Position numbers and translations under genes: made by a program. This document shows, piece after piece, positions 1-5,730 of a stretch of DNA of 6,213 bases (positions within the stretch are counted from its first letter, which is position 1; every line of letters begins with the position of its first letter). Below the pieces are notes generated by a model. It saw nothing but the letters and a program-made list of their open reading frames with translations. It made no database searches and was not told the DNA's origin. The stretch is from Bacteroidota bacterium (GTDB lineage: Bacteria; Bacteroidota; Ignavibacteria; Ignavibacteriales; Melioribacteraceae). The DNA lies in the NCBI GenBank assembly GCA_023381535.1, contig JAMCSN010000070.1:1-6213 (forward strand), in the 5' to 3' direction.

Positions 1-108
1 AAAGGAATCAGCTTACTTTTAAACTACTACTCAGGCAAAAGTATTCACGGTGAATATTTCGATAAGAACAAAGAATACACTGCCCTCGGTATAAATTTGG
101 ACTTGTAG
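1..108 (+). CDS. C-terminal end of a probable outer-membrane beta-barrel protein (possibly DUF1207), partial
   Basis: An open frame runs from the first base to a TAG at 106-108 and gives 35 residues. It contains NYYSGKSIHGEYF and ends in ALGINLDL, so hydrophobic and polar residues alternate up to the last position, as in the closing strand of an outer-membrane barrel. The pattern of a tyrosine pair, G-x-S-x-x-G and a final G-x-x-L/F strand reminds me of the C-terminus of DUF1207 proteins, but this is recalled from memory and the fragment is short. The stop is one base before the ATG of the M50 protease gene, so the two are probably co-transcribed. The 5' part lies outside the window. That it is a real gene end is fairly secure; the family is not. 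Confidence 0.55.
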   Translation, partial: KGISLLLNYYSGKSIHGEYFDKNKEYTALGINLDL

Positions 109-109
109 A

Positions 110-1105
110 ATGTCGGAAAACTTTTTTAATAAATTCTCGAACGTTTTTTCACGCAAGAAATCGAAAAACAATTATCTGCTTCACATTGCTCTCTTTGCCG
201 TAACGTTTGTAACGACTGTTATCGCCGGTGTGGACTGGACGTCTGGGAAAGGCGGACCGTACGAGGTGAGTGATTTGCAAAGAGGAATACCGTACGCTGC
301 ATCCATACTTTTTATTTTGGGTGTTCATGAATTCGGTCATTACTTTGCAGCGCTTTATCATAAAGTGAAAGCAACACTGCCGTATTTTATTCCGTTTCCG
401 CCAATCTCCGGGTTTTTCAATTTCGGAACAATGGGCGCAGTTATCAAAACAAAATCTCCGATCCCAAATAACAAAGCAATGTTTGATATCGGTGTTGCTG
501 GACCGTTAAGCGGTTTTGTTGCGTGTCTCATAGTGCTCATTTACGGATTTACACATCTGCCGTCAATCGACTATTTGCTTGCCATTCATCCGGATTATTT
601 TTCTCCAACATACAGCAAAGGCGCAATCGGTTTGGAGTTCGGCGGAACAATTCTTTATTCAATTCTTCAGCATCTGTTCACTAACGCGCATGAGTTTGTG
701 CCGCCAATGTCTGAGATTTATCACTACCCGTATCTTTGTGTCGGATGGTTCGGTTTATTTGTTACATCGATGAATTTGATTCCCGTCGGACAACTTGACG
801 GCGGACATGTGATTTATAGTATGTTCGGTGAAAAGAAACATGAAGCGATTGCAAGCGTCTCGATGATTCTGCTTTTGATTTTAGGAACTGTCGGCATTTT
901 AGATTCTTTTTTGAACTTGAATCTAAACATCGGATGGAGCGGGTGGCTGCTTTGGGCGGTGGTGCTTTATTTCTTTATTAGAGTTAAGCATCCGCCGGTT
1001 TATCAGTTTGAAGAATTGGGACTCGGTAGAAAAATTATCGGCTATATCGCCATTCTGATTTTCATAATTTCGTTTTCACCGTCGCCGTTCATAATCTCTT
1101 TCTAA
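110..1105 (+). CDS. Site-2-protease-like M50 family zinc metalloprotease
   Basis: This 331-residue multi-pass membrane protein has the two hallmark motifs of intramembrane M50 proteases. HEFGH at residues 73-77 supplies two zinc-binding histidines and the catalytic glutamate. N222-L-I-P225 followed by L229-D230-G231-G232-H233 supplies the zinc-binding aspartate of the NxxPxxxLDG motif. A GVAGPLSG segment (residues 128-135) matches the conserved glycine-rich loop of the family. Hydrophobic segments lie near residues 24-42, 60-80, 126-147, 205-227, 249-268, 277-292 and 310-328. No PDZ domain is visible, so it resembles the compact S2P branch rather than RseP. The family cleaves transmembrane segments of membrane proteins; the substrate here is unknown. 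All catalytic residues are present, so it should be active. The ATG follows the upstream stop by one base. Bases 604-648 (about residues 165-180, TYSKGAIGLEFGGT) recur inverted at 2377-2421; this copy sits in an unbroken frame and is probably the original. Confidence 0.92.
   Translation: MSENFFNKFSNVFSRKKSKNNYLLHIALFAVTFVTTVIAGVDWTSGKGGPYEVSDLQRGIPYAASILFILGVHEFGHYFAALYHKVKATLPYFIPFPPISGFFNFGTMGAVIKTKSPIPNNKAMFDIGVAGPLSGFVACLIVLIYGFTHLPSIDYLLAIHPDYFSPTYSKGAIGLEFGGTILYSILQHLFTNAHEFVPPMSEIYHYPYLCVGWFGLFVTSMNLIPVGQLDGGHVIYSMFGEKKHEAIASVSMILLLILGTVGILDSFLNLNLNIGWSGWLLWAVVLYFFIRVKHPPVYQFEELGLGRKIIGYIAILIFIISFSPSPFIISF
604..648 (+). repeat. 45-bp segment repeated exactly, inverted, at 2377-2421 (probable source copy)
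   Basis: Base-by-base comparison shows that the reverse complement of 604-648 equals 2377-2421 at all 45 positions. The match stops sharply at both ends: 649 and 603 do not pair with 2376 and 2422, and the flanks beyond are unrelated. Here the segment is ordinary coding sequence in an intact protease gene, so I take it as the source. It has no internal inverted repeats or terminal signature of a mobile element. Confidence 0.9.
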
Positions 1106-1152
1106 ACGGTGTTAAAAATTTATGCTTGCTTATTGATTTGAACATCCATTAA

Positions 1153-1164
1153 TTTGTGCACAAA
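1153..1164. promoter_or_regulatory. Perfect 12-bp palindrome TTTGTGCACAAA, possible operator
   Basis: TTTGTGCACAAA is its own reverse complement, with all six base pairs matching, and the symmetry ends at 1152/1165. It overlaps the 3' end of the weak -7-like element, which would suit a repressor site. A stem with no loop is a poor terminator, so a binding site is more likely than an RNA structure. No regulator gene in the window points to a ligand, and a 12-bp palindrome can occur by chance, so function is unproven. Confidence 0.25.
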
Positions 1165-1280
1165 AAATCGGGAAAAGTTATAGAGAACATTGCTACATTT
1201 ATCAACGAAAAAAGTCGGGCAGCAATTTCTTTATGATATTTTCCATTTTATCACATATCAATTTCTTTCGTTTTAATCCG

Positions 1281-1292
1281 GCTAAGCTTAGC
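1281..1292. promoter_or_regulatory. Perfect 12-bp palindrome GCTAAGCTTAGC before the lipoprotein start
   Basis: GCTAAGCTTAGC is a perfect palindrome that ends six bases before the ATG at 1299, where a ribosome would bind. It could act as an operator, or as a weak RNA element affecting initiation if transcription starts upstream. If translation instead starts at 1233, it is merely coding sequence. Only the symmetry and position are seen; the role is speculation. Confidence 0.2.
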
Positions 1293-1298
1293 ACTTTA

Positions 1299-2120
1299 AT
1301 GCTTCTACGAAAATCCAAATTCCTTTTCATATCATTTTCGATAATCACTGCATTTGTATTTTCAAGCTGTGATAAAATTCCGAGCGGTGTTGTCGATTCC
1401 CAAATTGTTGATTACGCTGTCACGAAAATTGTATCGCCCACATCGGTTTTATTTACACCGTCTGATTCGTCGATTGTCACATCAATTCAGTTTTCAAATT
1501 ATGGCTCGATAGGGAGTGTTTGGTGCAAGATCAGTTTGTTAGACGGCACCGTCATCATAAAAGACAATGATACCATGACCGATGACGGAAAAAATGGGGA
1601 CGCAAAAGCTGGTGACGGAATCTATACCGCCAAATTCTTGCTGAGTAAAAAAAATCCAAGCGGCATTTATCAGATAGAATATTTTGTAACTGATAATATC
1701 AATCTTCCGCCAAATAATTTTGCTAAGGTTGGTTCGGCTCTCTTTACATACGACAATAATCAAAATAATCTTCTACCGGTAATTTCAGATGTAGGTTTAC
1801 CGACTTCTGTTAATCGCGGTGATTCATTTCTAATCAGTGTAAAGGCTTCCGATCCGAACGGTTTGTCTGATCTTTATCAAGTTTATTTCAAACTGTACAG
1901 ACCGGACGGCTCAGCGGTTGATCCCGGCAATGGTCTTGGTTATTTCATAATGTTTGATGACGGAAGCCATGGAGATCAAACAGCCGGCGACGGAATTTAC
2001 TCGCTTCAAAATTATTTTGGTCAGACCTCGCAAACAGGATCGTGGAAATTTGAATTCCAAGCGAAAGATTACGGTGGAAAATTGAGTAACGTGCTAACAC
2101 AAAATTTAACGGTTAATTGA
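1299..2120 (+). CDS. Exported lipoprotein with two GDGIY (choice-of-anchor X-like) modules
   Basis: From the ATG at 1299 the protein has 273 residues and a clean lipoprotein signal: a basic N-terminus (LLRKSK), a hydrophobic core, and FSSC with the lipidated cysteine at residue 24. The same frame is open from an ATG at 1233, but that start would bury the signal behind 22 extra residues, so I prefer 1299. The mature protein carries two related motifs, DDGKNGDAKAGDGIYT (about residue 95) and DDGSHGDQTAGDGIYS (about residue 220), roughly 125 residues apart. This D-D-G-x-x-G-D-x-x-A-G-D-G-I-Y pattern is known from extracellular Ig-like, possibly calcium-binding modules often called choice-of-anchor X. 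Two tandem beta-sandwich domains on a lipid anchor is the likely architecture. No enzyme motif is seen. Its TGA overlaps the next ATG by one base (TGATG), which suggests translational coupling. A scaffold or adhesion role is inferred. Confidence 0.75.
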   Translation: MLLRKSKFLFISFSIITAFVFSSCDKIPSGVVDSQIVDYAVTKIVSPTSVLFTPSDSSIVTSIQFSNYGSIGSVWCKISLLDGTVIIKDNDTMTDDGKNGDAKAGDGIYTAKFLLSKKNPSGIYQIEYFVTDNINLPPNNFAKVGSALFTYDNNQNNLLPVISDVGLPTSVNRGDSFLISVKASDPNGLSDLYQVYFKLYRPDGSAVDPGNGLGYFIMFDDGSHGDQTAGDGIYSLQNYFGQTSQTGSWKFEFQAKDYGGKLSNVLTQNLTVN

Positions 2121-2503
2121 TGAAGAAATTTTTCTCGATATTTTTTCTGGGCTTGTTTGCTGTTTATTTGTCGGCACAAACGAAACCGACTGATTATTCT
2201 TTCAGTGGGAATAGACTTGCCAAAACTTTAGATCAAACTCCCGCAAGCAACACAATCGAGAAAATTCTGATTGAGAACAATGTAATTTGGCTTGCAACCG
2301 GAAACGGTTTGAGCAAATCGGCTGATAACGGCGATAGCTGGACAAACTATTACAACTCAAAAGATTTTGGTACCGAGTTCCGCCGAACTCCAAACCGATT
2401 GCGCCTTTGCTGTATGTTGGATATTCAAACGGAAAGATTTGGGCTGCAACATGGCACATGGAAACTAGATTTGACGGAGATCATCCCGTTGGTACCGGAT
2501 TAA
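2120..2503 (+). CDS. 5' part of a frame-broken secreted Asp-box protein
   Basis: The ATG at 2120 overlaps the lipoprotein stop. A TTG at 2117 is also in frame but less likely. The product begins with a classical signal peptide (MKKFFSIFFLGLFAVYLSAQ, predicted cut after A19) and continues into a propeller-like blade with IWLATGNGLSKSADNGDSW, which contains the first Asp-box (S-x-D-x-G-x-x-W, bases 2318-2341). The sequence looks native up to DFGTE (GAG at 2375-2377). The next stretch comes from the inverted 45-bp copy, and the rest to the TAA at 2501-2503 is out of frame, with a run rich in R, L and C unlike the preceding protein. As written it would give a truncated exported peptide of 127 residues, about 86 of them native. 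It belongs with the 3' part that continues in another frame after 2421. Confidence 0.8.
   Translation: MKKFFSIFFLGLFAVYLSAQTKPTDYSFSGNRLAKTLDQTPASNTIEKILIENNVIWLATGNGLSKSADNGDSWTNYYNSKDFGTEFRRTPNRLRLCCMLDIQTERFGLQHGTWKLDLTEIIPLVPD
2377..2421 (-). repeat. Exact 45-bp inverted copy of 604-648, inserted in the Asp-box gene
   Basis: This segment is the perfect reverse complement of part of the M50 protease gene 1.7 kb upstream. Its left edge falls on the last base of the DFGTE codons and its right edge directly before TAT TCA AAC GGA, where native-looking sequence (YSNGKIWAATW) resumes in a different frame. Deleting 44 bases (2378-2421) fuses GAG to TAT and restores a single open frame, so a clean 44-bp insertion plus one chance shared base would explain everything. 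Loss of a few native codons in a multiple of three would fit equally well. No target-site duplication or terminal inverted repeat marks it as a transposable element. It may be a template-switch mutation or an assembly or amplification artefact. Confidence 0.9.
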
Positions 2504-3711
2504 AATATTCTTCCGATGAAGGTCAAACATGGACATCAATTACGCAGCCGATGGACAAGTTATCTGACACGGTTATCACCTACGGCATCAATAAGTTGAA
2601 AGCAACGCCGGTTGCGACAAATGTTGATAATTTTATTTATGACATTGCATTCACACGAAATACAATTTGGGTTACGTGCTACAAAGGCGGTGGTTTAAGA
2701 AAGTCTACCGATGGCGGTGTTACCTGGTCGCGTGTTGTGCTTCCGCCGGATAATTTGAATTCGATTAAACCGAGCGACACATTAAGTTTTCCGATTAGTC
2801 AATCTCAGTATTACACGCTCAGAGTTTACTCTTTGCTTGCGACAGATGATACAACAATTTACGTCGGTAGCGCCGGCGGAATATTAAAAAGCACAGACAA
2901 CGGTGTAAGCTGGGTAAAATTCAATCACACAAATCAGAGCAGTCCTATCAGCGGAAATTTTGTTGTAGCGCTTAAACAAAATGAATTTGATAAATCGATT
3001 TGGGCGGCAACGTGGAAAGCCGAAGGTCAAACTGAATTTTACGGCGTGAGCGCATCTTACGATGGGGGACAAAACTGGAAAAATTTTCTGACTGGTGAAA
3101 ACGCTCACGACTTCGGTTTCAAATATTTTGGTAACCCAACAAATTACACCGGTGCCGATTTAATTGTTGCAACTGATGACGGCGCTTTCAGATCAAGCGA
3201 TAACGGAAACAAATGGATAGCCGCACCGAACATTGTAGATGATTTTACGAAAGTGGAAATCAATACAAAAAATTTCCGCGCGGTAAAAACGAACCGTAAA
3301 AGCGACGGTTCTACCGACATTTGGCTTGGTACACTCAACGGTTTGGCGAGGTTGAACGAGACCAACGGGTTCTGGACCGGCAATTGGAAAGTTTTTTTGG
3401 CTTCGGAAAATTTGGCATCGACTTCCGAAACATATGCGTTCCCGAATCCTTTCTCACCGAGTCAAGAAATTGTGAAAATAAAATACTCGACCGATAAACC
3501 GGTGAACGTTACAATCCGAATTTTGGATTTTGGAATGAACTTGGTGAGAACATTAATTCAAAATGCGCCCCGAAACGCTGTCGGCGATCATTTTGAAAAT
3601 TGGGATGGCAAAGATGAAAATGGCAAAACCGTCCCTAACGGAGTTTACTTTTACCGGATCGATGCCGGTTCCGATATACCGTTGTTCGGTAAAATTATGG
3701 TGCTGATGTGA
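2407..3711 (+). CDS. 3' part of the frame-broken Asp-box protein, with FlgD-like C-terminal domain
   Basis: The frame is open upstream of 2407, but the only early starts are a TTG inside the inverted copy (2407) and an ATG at 2458. Neither is preceded by a signal peptide, so this is the body of the protein begun at 2120; native sequence resumes at 2422. Five more Asp-boxes follow: SSDEGQTW (2509-2532), STDGGVTW (2704-2727), STDNGVSW (2890-2913), SYDGGQNW (3055-3078) and SSDNGNKW (3193-3216). With the one upstream this makes six, as in BNR/sialidase-type beta-propellers. Such folds often only bind or display; no sialidase active site is recognised. From about 3430, TYAFPNPFSPS begins a FlgD-Ig-like C-terminal domain that includes WDGKDENGKTVPNGVYFYRI and ends in GKIMVLM, resembling type IX secretion sorting domains. 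The intact protein would be about 515-520 residues, exported and probably surface-attached. The stop touches the next gene. Confidence 0.82.
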   Translation: MLYVGYSNGKIWAATWHMETRFDGDHPVGTGLKYSSDEGQTWTSITQPMDKLSDTVITYGINKLKATPVATNVDNFIYDIAFTRNTIWVTCYKGGGLRKSTDGGVTWSRVVLPPDNLNSIKPSDTLSFPISQSQYYTLRVYSLLATDDTTIYVGSAGGILKSTDNGVSWVKFNHTNQSSPISGNFVVALKQNEFDKSIWAATWKAEGQTEFYGVSASYDGGQNWKNFLTGENAHDFGFKYFGNPTNYTGADLIVATDDGAFRSSDNGNKWIAAPNIVDDFTKVEINTKNFRAVKTNRKSDGSTDIWLGTLNGLARLNETNGFWTGNWKVFLASENLASTSETYAFPNPFSPSQEIVKIKYSTDKPVNVTIRILDFGMNLVRTLIQNAPRNAVGDHFENWDGKDENGKTVPNGVYFYRIDAGSDIPLFGKIMVLM

Positions 3712-3713
3712 GA

Positions 3714-4721
3714 ATGAAACTTCGTGCGAAAAATATTTTGATGCTGGTTTTGATCTGTGCTTTTTCTGTTCATGCTCAGTCGCAGTTTTCCGACATCAAC
3801 AGCATGCCCGGCGCGTTCAGCAGAATGGGTTTCGGTGCGCGCGGAATGGGAATGGGCAATGCTATCTCTGCGGTTAAAGACGGAAACTTGGTCTCATATT
3901 ATAATCCCGCATTGGCTCCGTTTCAAGAAGGAAATTCTTTTCAAACATCGTACTCATTTCTTTCGCTTGATCGAACGTTAAATTTCATTAACTACACGCG
4001 CAAGTTTGAAATGGGAAAAAAAGCCGGCGCGGACGGACAAGAAAAACCACGTTCAACTGCCGGTATAAGTGTTGGTTTGATCAATGCAGGCGTTTCGAAG
4101 ATTGATGCGAGAGACAGTCAAGGGAACAAAACGGGCGATCTATCAACTTCAGAAAACCAATTTTTCGTTGCTGTCGCGAATCGGTTTTCAGAAAAACTTT
4201 CGATTGGCGTCTCATTCAAATTCCTCTATTACAAATTTTACGAAAGCGTAACTTCTTCAGGCATCGGCTTTGATATCGGCGCGCTTTATTTGTTGAACGA
4301 CGCGATTAGTCTTTCGCTCATGATTTCAGACATCAACAGCAAATATCAATGGGACACCAGCACACTTTACGGCACACAAGGTATGACCACTAAAGATAAT
4401 TTTCCGCTGTTGAAGAAAATTGGAATTGCATACAAATTTACCGAGCCAAAACTTATCGCTGCGCTCGAGTTCGAAAACAGCAACGGCGGCACAAACATTT
4501 TACGCGGCGGTGTCGAATACAACATTCACGAAAATTTATTTCTGAGGGCAGGAATTGATAGGCTGAATCTTAGTAATTTTAACTACCCGGTTCGCCCGTC
4601 GTTCGGATTTTCATATTTCTATCCGCTGAATTCCGTGAAGATCGGGATTGATTATGCGTTTGTGATCGAACCTTATTCTTCAAGCGATCAGCACATTGTT
4701 GGCGTTAACGTAAACTTTTAA
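3714..4721 (+). CDS. PorV/PorQ family outer-membrane beta-barrel protein (first copy)
   Basis: The product has 335 residues from the ATG at 3714. A GTG at 3708 is in frame and overlaps the upstream TGA as GTGA, so it is a real alternative that adds two residues. A signal peptide (MKLRAKNILMLVLICAFSVHA, cut before Q22) is followed by SRMGFGARGMGMGNAISA and then YYNPALAPF. This G-A-R-x-x-G-M-G-x-A plus YNPA signature is typical of PorV/PorQ (UPF0164-like) proteins. The rest alternates polar and hydrophobic residues with many aromatics and ends in VGVNVNF, a barrel-closing strand with terminal phenylalanine. Known members are FadL-like barrels; PorV carries cargo from the type IX translocon to the attachment complex. 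The start, two bases after a protein with a sorting-type C-terminal domain, suggests the two work together, but the family is large and not every member is a secretion factor. Confidence 0.85.
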   Translation: MKLRAKNILMLVLICAFSVHAQSQFSDINSMPGAFSRMGFGARGMGMGNAISAVKDGNLVSYYNPALAPFQEGNSFQTSYSFLSLDRTLNFINYTRKFEMGKKAGADGQEKPRSTAGISVGLINAGVSKIDARDSQGNKTGDLSTSENQFFVAVANRFSEKLSIGVSFKFLYYKFYESVTSSGIGFDIGALYLLNDAISLSLMISDINSKYQWDTSTLYGTQGMTTKDNFPLLKKIGIAYKFTEPKLIAALEFENSNGGTNILRGGVEYNIHENLFLRAGIDRLNLSNFNYPVRPSFGFSYFYPLNSVKIGIDYAFVIEPYSSSDQHIVGVNVNF

Positions 4722-4731
4722 AGAATTTTTC

Positions 4732-5631
4732 ATGAAAAAAATATTTGTCATTTTCTTTTTCACATCGCTCGGCTTGTTTGCTCAATCAGCAGGTAACGGC
4801 GGTGTGGCATTTCTAAAATTCGGCTTCGGCGCTAGAAATATTGCAATGAGCGATTTGGGTGTTGTCTCGGCGAACGATCTTTCTGCTTTGAATTACAATC
4901 CATCACTCCTCGCGCTGAACAATAAAACGCAATTGTCGTTTACTCATAATTCGCTTTTCCAAGATTTAAGTTCGGAAATGTTCGGCGGAAGTTTTAGAGC
5001 GCTCGGTTTACCGGTAGCTATCGGCGTTAACACAACCACAGTTTCAAATATTGAAGTGCGGCTTAAACCCGGCGATCCGATCTCAACATTCAGCGCGCAT
5101 TACTTTGCGACGAGCATATCTTCGGCATTTCAAGTCACGGATAATATATTTGCCGGCGCAACATTCAAATACGTTTACGAAAATATTTTTTCCGATGACG
5201 CTACCGGATACGGTTTCGATTTTGGCTTGACATATCAAAAACTGATCGATGGACTTACGCTCGGCGCATCGTTACGAAATATTGGCTCGATGAATCAACT
5301 GAGAACCGAATCGACGAAACTGCCAACCGACTTGCGATTGGGCGGCGCGTATAGTTTCTCGGTCAATGAATACAACTTGGATTTTACCGCATTAGCCGGA
5401 TTTCAAAAATATACTTTGCAGAACGACTCTCATATTCATTTTGGCGGTGAAGCTGTTTATCAAAAAATGTTTGCGCTACGTCTCGGATACGCAAGCGGTT
5501 ACGATTCAAAAAATATTTCTACCGGATTTGGTGTTCTATGGCACGGAATCAATCTAGATTATGCTTACGTTCCCGTCAAATACGGTTTGGGTGATTCGCA
5601 CATAATTACTTTTACTTACACTTTCGATTGA
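4732..5631 (+). CDS. PorV/PorQ family outer-membrane beta-barrel protein (second copy)
   Basis: This 299-residue protein begins ten bases after the previous stop and has a signal peptide (MKKIFVIFFFTSLGLFA, cut before Q18). Its mature N-terminus has FLKFGFGARNIAMSDLGV and then LNYNPSLLAL, the same glycine/GAR and YNP signature as its neighbour, in a more diverged form. Later strands such as GYGFDFGLTYQ and LTLGASLRNIG are characteristic of the family, and the chain ends in IITFTYTFD. One aspartate follows the usual terminal aromatic, a small departure from the canonical C-terminus. It is shorter than the first copy by about 36 residues and shares little obvious sequence outside the family motifs, so this is an old pair rather than a recent duplication. 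It is probably the last gene of the operon. I see no motif that separates PorV from PorQ function. Confidence 0.83.
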   Translation: MKKIFVIFFFTSLGLFAQSAGNGGVAFLKFGFGARNIAMSDLGVVSANDLSALNYNPSLLALNNKTQLSFTHNSLFQDLSSEMFGGSFRALGLPVAIGVNTTTVSNIEVRLKPGDPISTFSAHYFATSISSAFQVTDNIFAGATFKYVYENIFSDDATGYGFDFGLTYQKLIDGLTLGASLRNIGSMNQLRTESTKLPTDLRLGGAYSFSVNEYNLDFTALAGFQKYTLQNDSHIHFGGEAVYQKMFALRLGYASGYDSKNISTGFGVLWHGINLDYAYVPVKYGLGDSHIITFTYTFD

Positions 5632-5668
5632 CATTGCAGACAATTCAAAATTACTTCGGCTTATTCAA

Positions 5669-5699
5669 TTCGCACTTAGAACCAAAATTCTTATTTTTG
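5669..5699 (+). promoter_or_regulatory. Bacteroidota-type promoter candidate ahead of the acyltransferase gene
   Basis: TATTTTTG at 5692-5699 matches the Bacteroidota -7 element TAnnTTTG exactly. TTCG at 5669-5672, one mismatch from the -33 element TTTG, lies 19 bp upstream, the preferred spacing. Transcription would start near 5705, leaving a leader of about 25 bases before the ATG at 5731. It sits in the 99-bp gap after the operon, which fits a new transcription unit. The consensus was defined in Bacteroides and Flavobacterium, and its use in this organism is assumed. Confidence 0.4.
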
Positions 5700-5730
5700 T
5701 CAAGTTTGTTAAATCTTTTACCGGCATAAT

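Larger units (their letters stand above)
1106..1298. other. Non-coding gap with two palindromes and a weak promoter candidate
   Basis: This is the only sizeable gap before the surface-protein cluster and the natural place for its promoter. The best candidate is TTAATTTG at 1149-1156, one mismatch from the Bacteroidota -7 element TAnnTTTG. TTGC at 1126-1129 lies 19 bp upstream and is a poor match to TTTG, so the promoter call is weak. The putative -7 overlaps the palindrome at 1153-1164. A second palindrome lies at 1281-1292, just before the preferred start of the lipoprotein. I see no convincing hairpin-plus-T terminator after the protease stop. Part of the gap (1233-1298) is open in the lipoprotein frame from an upstream ATG, but I judge it not to be translated. 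Confidence 0.4.

Noticed and set aside
1539..1763. Minus-strand open frames of 60-80 codons across the window
   Set aside because: They lie antisense to well-supported genes, lack recognisable domains, and look like by-products of codon bias.
604..2421. A diversity-generating retroelement template/variable repeat pair
   Set aside because: The two copies are identical with no adenine-specific changes, they are inverted, they lie in unrelated genes, and no reverse transcriptase is present.
2360..2425. Programmed ribosomal frameshifting to join the two Asp-box frames
   Set aside because: There is no slippery heptamer with a following structure at the junction, and the frame change coincides with the edges of a foreign 45-bp segment, which explains it fully.
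2202..2459. A minus-strand open frame that contains the peptide PTYSKGAIGLEFGGT, also present in the M50 protease
   Set aside because: The shared peptide is only the consequence of the inverted 45-bp copy; the rest of the frame is antisense to the Asp-box gene and has no protease motif.
2407..2460. TTG 2407 or ATG 2458 as a genuine start of an independent gene
   Set aside because: Neither gives a signal peptide, the TTG lies in the inverted copy, and the protein resumes in the middle of an Asp-box blade.
2369..2496. Two GGTACC sites (2369-2374 and 2491-2496) flanking the inverted copy, as possible cloning or target-site marks
   Set aside because: Each lies inside native-looking codons (FGTE and VGTG), they do not abut the edges of the copy, and a six-base repeat is expected by chance.
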